The notes: a model not told the origin generated them from the letters alone. DNA of 9,638 nt from Candidatus Atribacteria bacterium (GCA_027028665.1 JALVIU010000271.1:1-9638), one strand, 5' to 3'. Shown: positions 1 through 6,061, counted from the first letter of the stretch. A program made the numbers and translations.

Positions 1-119
1 TCAGGAATTTGTTTTAACACTTCTTCCCTTATCGTACCTTTACCTACCCCTGAGGGACCCGACATAATGAAGATTATGCCTTTCTTAGTCTTCAGACTCT
101 GACTCAACATCCTGTCCAT
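1..119 (-). CDS. gmk: Guanylate kinase, N-terminal fragment (cut by window edge)
   Basis: Guanylate kinase phosphorylates GMP to GDP with ATP in the cytoplasm. Only about 39 codons are visible; the rest lies beyond position 1. The translation runs through a hydrophobic strand (GIIFIMSG) into the P-loop GPSGVGKGT at residues 21-29, the signature of this kinase family, followed by [10 protein letters not shown]. Two in-frame ATGs compete: 119 (MDRMLSQ...) directly after a TAA, and 110 (MLSQ...). Each has only a weak AGGA or GGA sequence 3-4 nt upstream, so the start is uncertain. Either choice overlaps the end of remA, by 35 or 26 bp in a different frame, which suggests translational coupling. 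It is the third gene of the yicC-remA-gmk operon, a conserved order in Firmicutes-like genomes. The family call is confident; the start is not. Confidence 0.9.
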   Translation of the reverse strand, partial: MDRMLSQSLKTKKGIIFIMSGPSGVGKGTIREEVLKQIP

Positions 120-351
120 TTATCCTATGAGCTATAGTTTCTGGCTGAATAGCGGACAATATAATATGATTACTATCTGTGATAATAAGAGACCTTGTCT
201 TTCTTCCGTGGGTTGCATCAATAAGCTTCCCTCCTCTCTTTGCCTCTTCCTTTAATCTCTTCACAGGAGATGAACCAGGGTTTATGATAGTTACTATACG
301 GTCCACCATAATAAAATTACTAAAACCTATATTTATGAGTTCCTTTGACAA
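85..351 (-). CDS. remA: RemA/DUF370 family DNA-binding regulator
   Basis: This 88-aa protein belongs to the RemA (DUF370) family. In Bacillus subtilis RemA is an oligomeric DNA-binding protein that activates biofilm matrix and osmoprotection genes; its role in this organism is unknown. The family pattern is clear from end to end: LINIGF (5-10), R18 in the segment VDRIV, SSPVKRL (27-33), [11 protein letters not shown] (43-53) and [15 protein letters not shown] (62-76). Arg18 and Arg50, which correspond to DNA-contact arginines reported for the B. subtilis protein, are present; the next residue is Lys51 where Bacillus has Arg. The start codon is TTG, supported by an AAGGGGG ribosome binding site 8 nt upstream that begins right at the yicC stop. 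The acidic tail VESESED is encoded by the stretch that overlaps gmk. Length is normal for the family. Confidence 0.93.
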   Translation of the reverse strand: MSKELINIGFSNFIMVDRIVTIINPGSSPVKRLKEEAKRGGKLIDATHGRKTRSLIITDSNHIILSAIQPETIAHRINGQDVESESED

Positions 352-365
352 TAAGGTTTCCCCCT

Positions 366-1247
366 TTACTCAAGATTTTGAATCTGCTCCCTTATCTTCT
401 CAAGGCTGCTCTTCATATCAACAACCATATGGGAGATCTCAGAATTTGGGCTTTTGGACCCAATAGTATTTACCTCTCTATTCATCTCTTGAATTAAAAA
501 GTCCAATCTTCTCCCTACAGGGAGATCTTCTACAAGTAAATCCCTAAGGTGATTTAAGTGAACAAAAAGACGAAGAATTTCTTCTGTTATATCGCTCTTT
601 TCTGAATATATAGCGATTTCTTCCTCCAATCGCTCCGAATCTGTAGAAAAGGCATCAGTAAGCTTCTCTATTCTCTTCTTTAATTTTTCCTTATATTCCA
701 ATAAAAATATATCCTTCTTACTCTCAATCTTTCTAAGTGTTTCTTCGAATTGATCCACCAGGGAAAGAATACCCTTAGCCAGGGCTTCTCCCTCCCTTTT
801 TCTTTCTTTCACAAGATAGGAAAGGGCCTCTATGAATACCTTTTCTATAGCGGACTTTAGCTCCTCATCTATTTCTTTTTTATCCCTAAGTCGTATTATC
901 CCTGGAAATGTAGATATATGCTGTAAAAGATCTTTATCACTTATATCTAAAAATTCTCCGAGTTTTTGGTAAGATTCATAATAGGCCTTTGCCAGGTCAA
1001 GATCGAGATCTATTGTATCAATAGATGCTCTCTTTACATTTTCGTAAGTAATTAAACAATTTATCCTACCCCTCTTTATTTTCTTTGAAAGGAGATCTTC
1101 CAGTCTCTTTTCAAGTTCAAGAGAGTTCCAGGGAAGTTTTAAGGAGAAACTTATAAATCTGTGATTTACAGATTTTATCTCCACAGATATAATAAACTCT
1201 TCTGTCTCTATCTTTGCCTGTCCAAAACCTGTCATACTGTATGGCAT
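366..1247 (-). CDS. yicC: YicC family endoribonuclease-like protein
   Basis: This 293-aa protein belongs to the YicC/YloC family. The E. coli member has been described as an endoribonuclease acting in RNA turnover; B. subtilis YloC is the counterpart. The N-terminal YicC domain (about 1-155) begins [11 protein letters not shown] and includes [10 protein letters not shown] (22-31), both hallmark segments. The C-terminal DUF1732 domain (about 205-293) carries [13 protein letters not shown] (219-231), [19 protein letters not shown] (248-266) and the closing [10 protein letters not shown]. The middle is charged and helical. The start at 1247 is chosen because MPYSMTGFG matches the family N-terminus and because a strong promoter ends 6 nt before it. 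There is no Shine-Dalgarno sequence, consistent with a leaderless message. The stop lies 14 bp before the remA TTG, so it is the first gene of a compact operon with remA and gmk. Confidence 0.95.
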   Translation of the reverse strand: MPYSMTGFGQAKIETEEFIISVEIKSVNHRFISFSLKLPWNSLELEKRLEDLLSKKIKRGRINCLITYENVKRASIDTIDLDLDLAKAYYESYQKLGEFLDISDKDLLQHISTFPGIIRLRDKKEIDEELKSAIEKVFIEALSYLVKERKREGEALAKGILSLVDQFEETLRKIESKKDIFLLEYKEKLKKRIEKLTDAFSTDSERLEEEIAIYSEKSDITEEILRLFVHLNHLRDLLVEDLPVGRRLDFLIQEMNREVNTIGSKSPNSEISHMVVDMKSSLEKIREQIQNLE

Positions 1248-1253
1248 AGTTTA

Positions 1254-1282
1254 ATTTTAAAGAAATATTGAGAAAATGTCAA
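1254..1282 (-). promoter_or_regulatory. Sigma70-type promoter of yicC-remA-gmk (leaderless)
   Basis: Read on the minus strand, a perfect -35 box TTGACA (1282-1277) is followed by a 17-nt spacer and a -10 box TAAAAT (1259-1254). Only 6 nt (TAAACT) separate the -10 box from the yicC ATG at 1247, so the expected transcription start falls on the A of the start codon. No ribosome binding site is visible. A leaderless transcript is an inference from this spacing. Confidence 0.85.
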
Positions 1283-1356
1283 GTTTTTTTATCTAAATTA
1301 GACATATTTAGAAATATTTAAAAATATCTATCCAAAATGCTACCTTTTATTATTTT

Positions 1357-1455
1357 AACTTATTTTATGCAAAATTAAAGGCCTCCATAACCGTATATTA
1401 CATGAAATATATAATATACGGAAGATAAATTTATCTTTTTATTCTAAAATAAGTT
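1357..1455. repeat. Nested inverted repeats sharing one centre, divergent intergenic region
   Basis: Two perfect inverted repeats have exactly the same centre, position 1406. The outer arms are AACTTATTTTA (1357-1367) and TAAAATAAGTT (1445-1455), 11 bp each. The inner arms are CCGTATATTA (1391-1400) and TAATATACGG (1412-1421), 10 bp each with an 11-nt loop. Next to the inner right arm lies a 16-bp uninterrupted palindrome, AAGATAAATTTATCTT (1422-1437). The block sits between the yicC promoter and the promoter of the rightward sugar operon. It could be an operator array, a cruciform-forming element or a small structured RNA; the sequence alone does not decide. Apart from this block and the two promoters, I see no gene in 1248-1553. 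Confidence 0.6.
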
Positions 1456-1485
1456 CTCAGAAAGATTATTACTATTTAACAGAAG

Positions 1486-1514
1486 TTGACTTTAGGAAAT
1501 TATTGGTGTATTAT
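1486..1514 (+). promoter_or_regulatory. Promoter of the rightward sugar ABC operon
   Basis: A -35 box TTGACT (1486-1491) and a -10 box TATTAT (1509-1514) are separated by 17 nt. The expected start of transcription is about 1520-1522, giving a leader of about 33 nt before the ATG at 1554. The leader contains a strong ribosome binding site AAGGAGGG (1537-1544), about 10 nt from the ATG. Confidence 0.75.
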
Positions 1515-1553
1515 ATTATATGAAAATAATTTTAAAAAGGAGGGAGTGAAGTT

Positions 1554-3107
1554 ATGAAGAAGTTTTTGGTTTTAAGTCTCATTTTTGTATTGGTTTTTGC
1601 TCTGTCAAGTTTGGCATTTGGTATTGATCCTAATAGGGACTATAGAGGGGTAACTATTAGGATCACCGTAAATCAGGCTGGCAAAGAAGGAGCAATATCT
1701 GGTCCTCTGTATAAAGCCGCAAAAATATGGGAAGAACAGACAGGTGGAAAAGTAGAAGTAGTAGAGATCCCATTCACATCTCACTATTCCAAAATGATGG
1801 AAGACCTTGTAACAGGTGCAGGAAACTTCGATGCATCTATGATAGGTTCATGGTGGCTTGGCGATTTAATAGCAGGAGATTTTGTAGTACCTATCGATCA
1901 ATATTACAACAAAGGGACACATCCATATTGGGATAAAGACTGGTTACCACCATCTCTTCAGATTCTCCACAAATGGGGAGACAAGTGGTATGGTGTACCA
2001 AACGATTCCGATGGCCAGATCCTTTACTACAGAGATGATATATTAAGAAATCCAGAATATCAGAAGAAATTTAAAGAAAAATATGGATACGACCTTCCAG
2101 TGCCTCCAAAGACATGGCAACAGACCTTAGATATTGCGAAATTCTTCACAGGATGGGATTGGAGCGGAGATGGCAAACCTGACTACGGTTTTGTAATGCA
2201 TCTTAAGGTTGGTGGACAGGGCATGTTCCACTTCATGTCGCTCTCTGCGCCATTTGTCCTTAACCCAGAAAACCCAAAACTCTACTGGTTCGACCCAGAA
2301 AATATGAAACCTCTTATCAAGTCTCCTGGACACAAAAAGGCATTGGAGTTCTTATTAGAGCTCGCAAAAACAGGACCAAAGGCACAGACCTCCTGGGATC
2401 TTGGTGAGGCATGGGATTTCTTTATGAAGGGTAATGCCCTAATGACATTTAGTTGGGGCGATGTAGGATCCTTAGTACAGGATCCTAAAAGAAGTAAGAT
2501 CAGAGGAAAACTTGGTTGTTCTGTAATTCCAGGAGTATTAGAATCTTATGATGAGGTACATAACAAATGGGTAAAATTTGATAAAAATAACCCAAATGTA
2601 GTAGGAAATACTACAGGTGGAAGCTGGCATGGTGTAATATTCAAACACTCCAAGCATCCAGAAGCTGTATATGACTATCTATCTCTCATGGCAACAAAAG
2701 ATTTCTCCCTCTGGAATGTGGCAAACGGTTGGACAGGTGTTGATCCAGGATGGAAGATTCACTTCTTAAGACCAATCGGTATCGCATCTATAAGAGATTA
2801 TATTCACTATGGTTGGGATCCAGGAGATGTTGTAGAATACCTGGCTGCATACTATGAAAACTTCTATGCAAAGATTATGTTCCCATACCTTATGATCCCA
2901 AGCACATTTGAATACTGGAATGCGCTTGATGTCCATCTCTCTGAGGCTGTAACAGGTCAAAAGAGTGTAGATGCTGCACTTGATGCAATATACAAAGACT
3001 GGGAGAATATTACAAACAACTACGGAAGAAAAGAACTCTTAAAACTTTATAGAGATTCTATAAATTGGACAAAAGAAGACGACGCAGAATACAAAAAATT
3101 CCATTAA
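1554..3107 (+). CDS. CUT1 ABC transporter periplasmic sugar-binding protein (517 aa)
   Basis: This is the extracytoplasmic receptor of a carbohydrate ABC importer. It should capture a sugar or oligosaccharide in the periplasm and deliver it to the two permeases that follow. Residues 1-23 form a signal peptide (MKKF, a hydrophobic core, then S-L-A-F-G) with probable cleavage after Gly23; there is no lipobox Cys, so the protein should be soluble. The mature chain shows the family-1 solute-binding pattern: AAKIWEEQTGGKVEVVEIPF (55-74), FDASMIGSWW (92-101), WYGVPNDSDGQILYYRDDIL (145-164) and a late GGSWHGVIF segment. It is longer than the usual 400-450 aa. Residues 202-210, DWSGDGKPD, resemble an EF-hand-like calcium loop. 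The many aromatic residues fit sugar stacking. The ATG is supported by AAGGAGGG. A terminator-like hairpin follows the gene. The substrate cannot be read from the sequence. Confidence 0.9.
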   Translation: MKKFLVLSLIFVLVFALSSLAFGIDPNRDYRGVTIRITVNQAGKEGAISGPLYKAAKIWEEQTGGKVEVVEIPFTSHYSKMMEDLVTGAGNFDASMIGSWWLGDLIAGDFVVPIDQYYNKGTHPYWDKDWLPPSLQILHKWGDKWYGVPNDSDGQILYYRDDILRNPEYQKKFKEKYGYDLPVPPKTWQQTLDIAKFFTGWDWSGDGKPDYGFVMHLKVGGQGMFHFMSLSAPFVLNPENPKLYWFDPENMKPLIKSPGHKKALEFLLELAKTGPKAQTSWDLGEAWDFFMKGNALMTFSWGDVGSLVQDPKRSKIRGKLGCSVIPGVLESYDEVHNKWVKFDKNNPNVVGNTTGGSWHGVIFKHSKHPEAVYDYLSLMATKDFSLWNVANGWTGVDPGWKIHFLRPIGIASIRDYIHYGWDPGDVVEYLAAYYENFYAKIMFPYLMIPSTFEYWNALDVHLSEAVTGQKSVDAALDAIYKDWENITNNYGRKELLKLYRDSINWTKEDDAEYKKFH

Positions 3108-3123
3108 TAAGTTAGAATGAATA

Positions 3124-3157
3124 TATAAAAAAGGGGGCATATGCCCCCTTTTTTATA
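3124..3157 (+). terminator. Intercistronic rho-independent terminator after the binding-protein gene
   Basis: This is a perfect 34-bp palindrome with a GGGGGC/GCCCCC core flanked by A6 and T6, giving a GC stem and a U-run on the plus strand. It lies 17 nt after the binding-protein stop and ends 16 nt before the permease ATG. It most likely terminates most transcripts, or protects the 3' end of the binding-protein mRNA, while partial read-through expresses the permeases at a lower level. Confidence 0.88.
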
Positions 3158-3173
3158 ACCTTCGGGAGGACAC

Positions 3174-4034
3174 ATGAAAGAAAATAAATTAATGAAAAGT
3201 CTCTTTGTACTTCCATCTGTCATATGGATTCTAACCTTTACTATCTTCCCTCTAATCTACATATTTTATTTAAGTACCCATAAATTTAAATTTGGCAAAA
3301 TAAGAGGATATATTGGTCTTAGTAATTACATAAAATTCTTTCATGATAGTACAGTGTTAAATGCTGTAATGGTAACTTTATTTATAATAGTAGTTGCGAT
3401 AATAGCAGAACTTACTCTCGGGCTTTTTATGGCGTGGCTTGTGGATAAACCACTTAGAAATATAAAGATATTTAGAACTATTTTTTCTTTACCGCTTTTT
3501 GCAACACCTGTAGCTGTAGCGTTTTTATTTATTACTATATATTACGAAGAAGGTGGGCCTATGAATTCTATTCTGGGCCTCCTTGGGATACATAAAATTC
3601 CCTGGCTTTCCAACCCATTTTGGGCAAAGATCTCTGTCGCTATAGTAGATATATGGCAGTGGACACCCTTCTGTTTCATTATTTTCTTAGCTGCCCTTCA
3701 ATCTATACCTCAAGAAATGTATGAGGCAGCATATCTTGAGACAAAATCGAGATGGAGAATATTCTGGGGTGTGAGCTTTCCCATGATTTCTTCTACCTTT
3801 ATACTTGTAATCATATTAAGGGTTATGGAAGCAATAAAGATATTTGATATCCCTGCAGTTTTAACTATAGGTGGGCCAGGAAGGGCTACAGAGGTATACT
3901 CTTTCCTTATATACAGAACAGGTCTAAAATTTTTCAATTTAGGGTATGCCTCTACAATGGGAGTAATAATGCTTATCGTAGAGATACCTCTCATAATGAT
4001 TATAGTAAAATCTTTTAGGAAGGTGGTATCATGA
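3174..4034 (+). CDS. CUT1 ABC transporter permease, MalF-like (divergent EAA loop)
   Basis: This is an inner-membrane permease subunit of the sugar importer. The 286-aa chain shows about six hydrophobic segments (roughly 9-31, 62-90, 101-123, 150-173, 203-220, 255-277) and the MalF-type order: an FVLPSVIWIL start, GLSNYIKFF (48-56), IPWLSNP before the EAA loop, and FDIPAVLTIGGPGRATE (224-240). The cytoplasmic EAA loop that docks the ATPase is at 184-203, reading EAAYLETKSRW...VSFP. The almost invariant Gly of EAA-X3-G is Thr190 here, and the usual DGA is ETK. The start at 3174 is set by GGGAGG (3164-3169), 4 nt upstream. The stop overlaps the next permease start as ATGA. It is expressed only by read-through of the hairpin at 3124-3157 unless an unseen promoter exists. 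Confidence 0.92.
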   Translation: MKENKLMKSLFVLPSVIWILTFTIFPLIYIFYLSTHKFKFGKIRGYIGLSNYIKFFHDSTVLNAVMVTLFIIVVAIIAELTLGLFMAWLVDKPLRNIKIFRTIFSLPLFATPVAVAFLFITIYYEEGGPMNSILGLLGIHKIPWLSNPFWAKISVAIVDIWQWTPFCFIIFLAALQSIPQEMYEAAYLETKSRWRIFWGVSFPMISSTFILVIILRVMEAIKIFDIPAVLTIGGPGRATEVYSFLIYRTGLKFFNLGYASTMGVIMLIVEIPLIMIIVKSFRKVVS

Positions 4035-4870
4035 AAGCAACATCTACAGAAAAAATTATAGTTTATACAGTACTTATAGTTTTGGCCCTCTGGGCACTCT
4101 TTCCCTTTTACTGGGCATTTGTAAATTCTATAAAAGTACCCTCTCAAATCTTTGCCAAATCCTGGATCCCCATAGTACAATTTAAGCCCACCCTTCACAA
4201 CTGGCAGATAGAACTTAAAACACCCTTAGTGCTAAAGGCAATGAAAAATTCTACTATAGTTGCAGTAGTATCCACATTGGTTGCACTTATTCTCGGAACC
4301 ATGGTGGGATTTGCATTGAGTGTATTTAATTATAGAGGTGCATTTAAAAACGTGGATATTTATATATTCTTTCTCACACAGAGGATCCTTGCACCTGCAG
4401 TAGTGCTCATACCTCTATATATAATTATGAAAAATCTTCATCTCCTTGACACTGTATGGGCATTAATTATCGTAAATATTACATTTAACATACCAATGGC
4501 TGTTGTAATAATGAGAGAGATGTTTAAATCTATACCAAAAGAGATTATGGAGGCAGCACTTGTAGATGGGGCATCCTGGGGAAAGATTTTTTCAAATGTA
4601 GCAATTCCCCTTGCAGCACCTGGGCTTGTAGCAACCTCTATGATAATATTCTCATATGTGTGGAATGAGTTCCTCTTTGCCCTTAGCTTCTCATTTACAA
4701 AAGCAGCAACACTTCCTGTTATAGTAGCAGGCACCCAGCAAAACAGAGGTATAGAGTTTTGGTATGTAGGAACCCGTGCATTATTGGTTATGATTTTACC
4801 TGTAATATTTTCACTATTGGTTCAAAGGTATCTTGTAAAAGGCTTAACATTTGGTGCAGTAAAAGAATAA
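4031..4870 (+). CDS. CUT1 ABC transporter permease, MalG-like
   Basis: This is the second membrane subunit of the same importer, 279 aa. Hydrophobic segments lie at about 9-31, 72-98, 108-133, 141-161, 194-218 and 246-266. Typical MalG-side features are WALFPFYWAFVNSIK (21-35), the canonical EAA loop EAALVDGASWGKIFSNVAIP (174-193) with the expected Gly180, and the C-terminal QRYLVKGLTFGAVKE that such permeases use to contact the ATPase. The ATG overlaps the previous stop (ATGA), with AGGAAGGTGG just upstream, so translation is probably coupled. No ATPase gene follows. The operon ends here and meets the convergent regulator gene 28 bp on, with a shared hairpin at the junction. Confidence 0.94.
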   Translation: MKATSTEKIIVYTVLIVLALWALFPFYWAFVNSIKVPSQIFAKSWIPIVQFKPTLHNWQIELKTPLVLKAMKNSTIVAVVSTLVALILGTMVGFALSVFNYRGAFKNVDIYIFFLTQRILAPAVVLIPLYIIMKNLHLLDTVWALIIVNITFNIPMAVVIMREMFKSIPKEIMEAALVDGASWGKIFSNVAIPLAAPGLVATSMIIFSYVWNEFLFALSFSFTKAATLPVIVAGTQQNRGIEFWYVGTRALLVMILPVIFSLLVQRYLVKGLTFGAVKE

Positions 4871-4875
4871 ACACG

Positions 4876-4906
4876 GTAAATAAGGGGTGCCATGCCCCTT
4901 ATTTAC
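4876..4906. terminator. Shared hairpin between convergent gene ends
   Basis: Perfect 12-bp arms GTAAATAAGGGG (4876-4887) and CCCCTTATTTAC (4895-4906) enclose a 7-nt loop. The hairpin begins 5 nt after the permease stop, and its right arm contains the last codons and the TAA of the convergent regulator gene. Neither strand has a strong U-run: the plus side continues ATCCACAGG, the minus side CGTGTTTATTCTTTT. It is a plausible bidirectional but weak terminator, or an mRNA 3'-end stabiliser. Confidence 0.65.
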
Positions 4907-5948
4907 ATCCACAGGACTTTCTTATTATAAGTTTTACTGGAATCTTTTCCCTTTGAGGAACCCTATCCCCTTTTAGAAGTTTTATAATAAATAGCGCAGC
5001 TGTTGAAGCCATTTTATCGAAATTCTGTCTTACAGTAGTGATAGATGGGTAGAAAAATTGTGCTACTCTTCTATCATCAAAGCCTGTTACCTTAACATCC
5101 TCAGGCACTTTTATCCCATGTTTATAAAAGAAACTTACACCTGCTGCTGCCAAAATATCATGGCAAAATGCTATAGTATCATATCTCTTGGCTTTTATCC
5201 CTCTTACAACCTCTAAAAGGGCATATTCCAGATTTGAAAATTGCAAGAAATCAATATCCCTTCCTATGCCATCTCTTATACCTTCAAATCTCTCTCGTAC
5301 ACTTGATATAATCAAATCTTCTTCTGATAAAAATAAAACATTTTTTACATTATGTTTTTCTTTTAGATGCTTTCCAAGGCAATAAGCTCCTTGATAATTA
5401 TTAGATTCCACTACAGGAACAGATAGATCCTCTAAGCCTCTATCTATAAAAACAATAGGAAAATTCTCATCTATAAGCCTTGTAAAAAATTTGCTTTGAG
5501 AAAGATCTACTTTAGGAGGAAAAATCAAACCATCTACTCCATAAGTCAGTAATCGTTTTATTTTTTTCTCTATAGATTCAAAGGTATATTCCTCCATTTC
5601 TAACATTATAGGATGAACTGAAAATTCTAAAAGGGTACGTGTAAGTCCTGCCAGAAGAGCTATACCTCTTGTATCAGCAAGGTCATCTATTAGAATTCCT
5701 ACGCGAAGATTTTTATTCCCTATATGTTTTGCACCTTCTGCAACATATGTTCCAAGACCTGGAATCCTTATCACTACTCCTTCATAAACCAGACTATCTA
5801 CTGCTTTTCTGGCAGTCATTCGGCTTACGCCAAAGGTAGAAGCCAAATTGTTTTCAGATGGAATCCTATCTCCAGGTCTATATCGTCCCTTTATAATCTC
5901 TTCCTTTATAGATCTTGCAATTTTTTTATACGCTACCTCTGGTACCAT
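4899..5948 (-). CDS. GntR/LacI-sensor chimeric transcription regulator (AraR-like architecture)
   Basis: This 349-aa protein should be a sugar-responsive DNA-binding regulator, most likely a repressor. Residues 1-72 are a GntR winged helix: RYRPGDRIPSENNLASTFGV (22-41), SRMTARKAVDSL (42-53) and the wing RIPGLGTYV (61-69). Residues 81-349 are a LacI/periplasmic-binding-type effector domain: LRVGILIDD (81-89), GVDGLIFPP (137-145), PIVFIDRG (164-171), VESNNYQGAY (180-189), FCHDILAAAG (261-270), VTGFDD (287-292) and PSITTVRQ (301-308). This fusion is the layout of B. subtilis AraR, but the effector here is unknown. The ATG at 5948 follows AAGGAG by 5 nt. The gene lies between two sugar importers, downstream of one and convergent with the other. 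A large dyad over its promoter suggests autoregulation. I give no symbol, since arabinose specificity is not shown. Confidence 0.92.
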   Translation of the reverse strand: MVPEVAYKKIARSIKEEIIKGRYRPGDRIPSENNLASTFGVSRMTARKAVDSLVYEGVVIRIPGLGTYVAEGAKHIGNKNLRVGILIDDLADTRGIALLAGLTRTLLEFSVHPIMLEMEEYTFESIEKKIKRLLTYGVDGLIFPPKVDLSQSKFFTRLIDENFPIVFIDRGLEDLSVPVVESNNYQGAYCLGKHLKEKHNVKNVLFLSEEDLIISSVRERFEGIRDGIGRDIDFLQFSNLEYALLEVVRGIKAKRYDTIAFCHDILAAAGVSFFYKHGIKVPEDVKVTGFDDRRVAQFFYPSITTVRQNFDKMASTAALFIIKLLKGDRVPQREKIPVKLIIRKSCGCK

Positions 5949-5957
5949 TTAAGCTCC

Positions 5958-6006
5958 TTGTATATTTTTATTTATTATATTATATATCAAAAATAAAAAT
6001 ATACAA
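5958..6006. promoter_or_regulatory. Dyad operator over the regulator promoter
   Basis: A 49-bp near-palindrome centred on 5982 has perfect 16-bp arms, TTGTATATTTTTATTT (5958-5973) and AAATAAAAATATACAA (5991-6006); the middle is also largely symmetric (ATAT pairing with ATAT). On the minus strand the arm at 6006 contains a candidate -35 TTGTAT (6006-6001). After a 16-nt spacer comes TATAAT (5984-5979), so the expected start is near 5972, inside the other arm, just before the AAGGAG site. Binding here would block transcription. That the regulator itself binds is an inference. Confidence 0.6.
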
Positions 6007-6043
6007 AATAAGCCCTCTATTTTCCTAATAGAGGGCTTATTTT
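6005..6043 (-). terminator. Rho-independent terminator of the minus-strand sugar operon
   Basis: Perfect 17-bp arms (6005-6021 and 6027-6043), with core AGCCCTCTATT/AATAGAGGGCT, enclose a 5-nt loop. Read on the minus strand, the stem closes with TTTT and continues into a T-rich stretch. It starts about 19 nt beyond the binding-protein stop and separates that operon from the regulator gene. T-runs exist on the plus strand too, so it may work in both directions. Confidence 0.88.
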
Positions 6044-6061
6044 TATTTTACAAATGCTAAA

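Noticed and set aside
179-466. 95-aa plus-strand frame across remA and the end of yicC
   Set aside because: It is antisense to two conserved genes, with no recognisable domain and no supporting start signals.
1269-1297. Possible plus-strand promoter (TTGAGA with a weak -10) that would transcribe the nested dyads as an RNA
   Set aside because: The -10 candidates are poor or badly spaced, so I cannot support an RNA gene from it.
1300-1329. Imperfect 30-bp dyad AGACATATTT...AAATATCT upstream of the yicC -35
   Set aside because: It has several mismatches within a nearly pure A/T stretch, where such symmetry arises easily by chance.
3710-4198. 162-aa open frame antisense to the two permeases of the rightward operon
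   Set aside because: It is the complement of clear membrane-protein genes, has no ribosome binding site or family resemblance, and its Cys/Tyr-rich composition is typical of a shadow frame.
5724-5996. 90-aa plus-strand frame opposite the regulator N-terminus and promoter
   Set aside because: It is antisense to the GntR domain; the Cys/Ser/Tyr-rich translation has no family pattern and it runs into the operator dyad.
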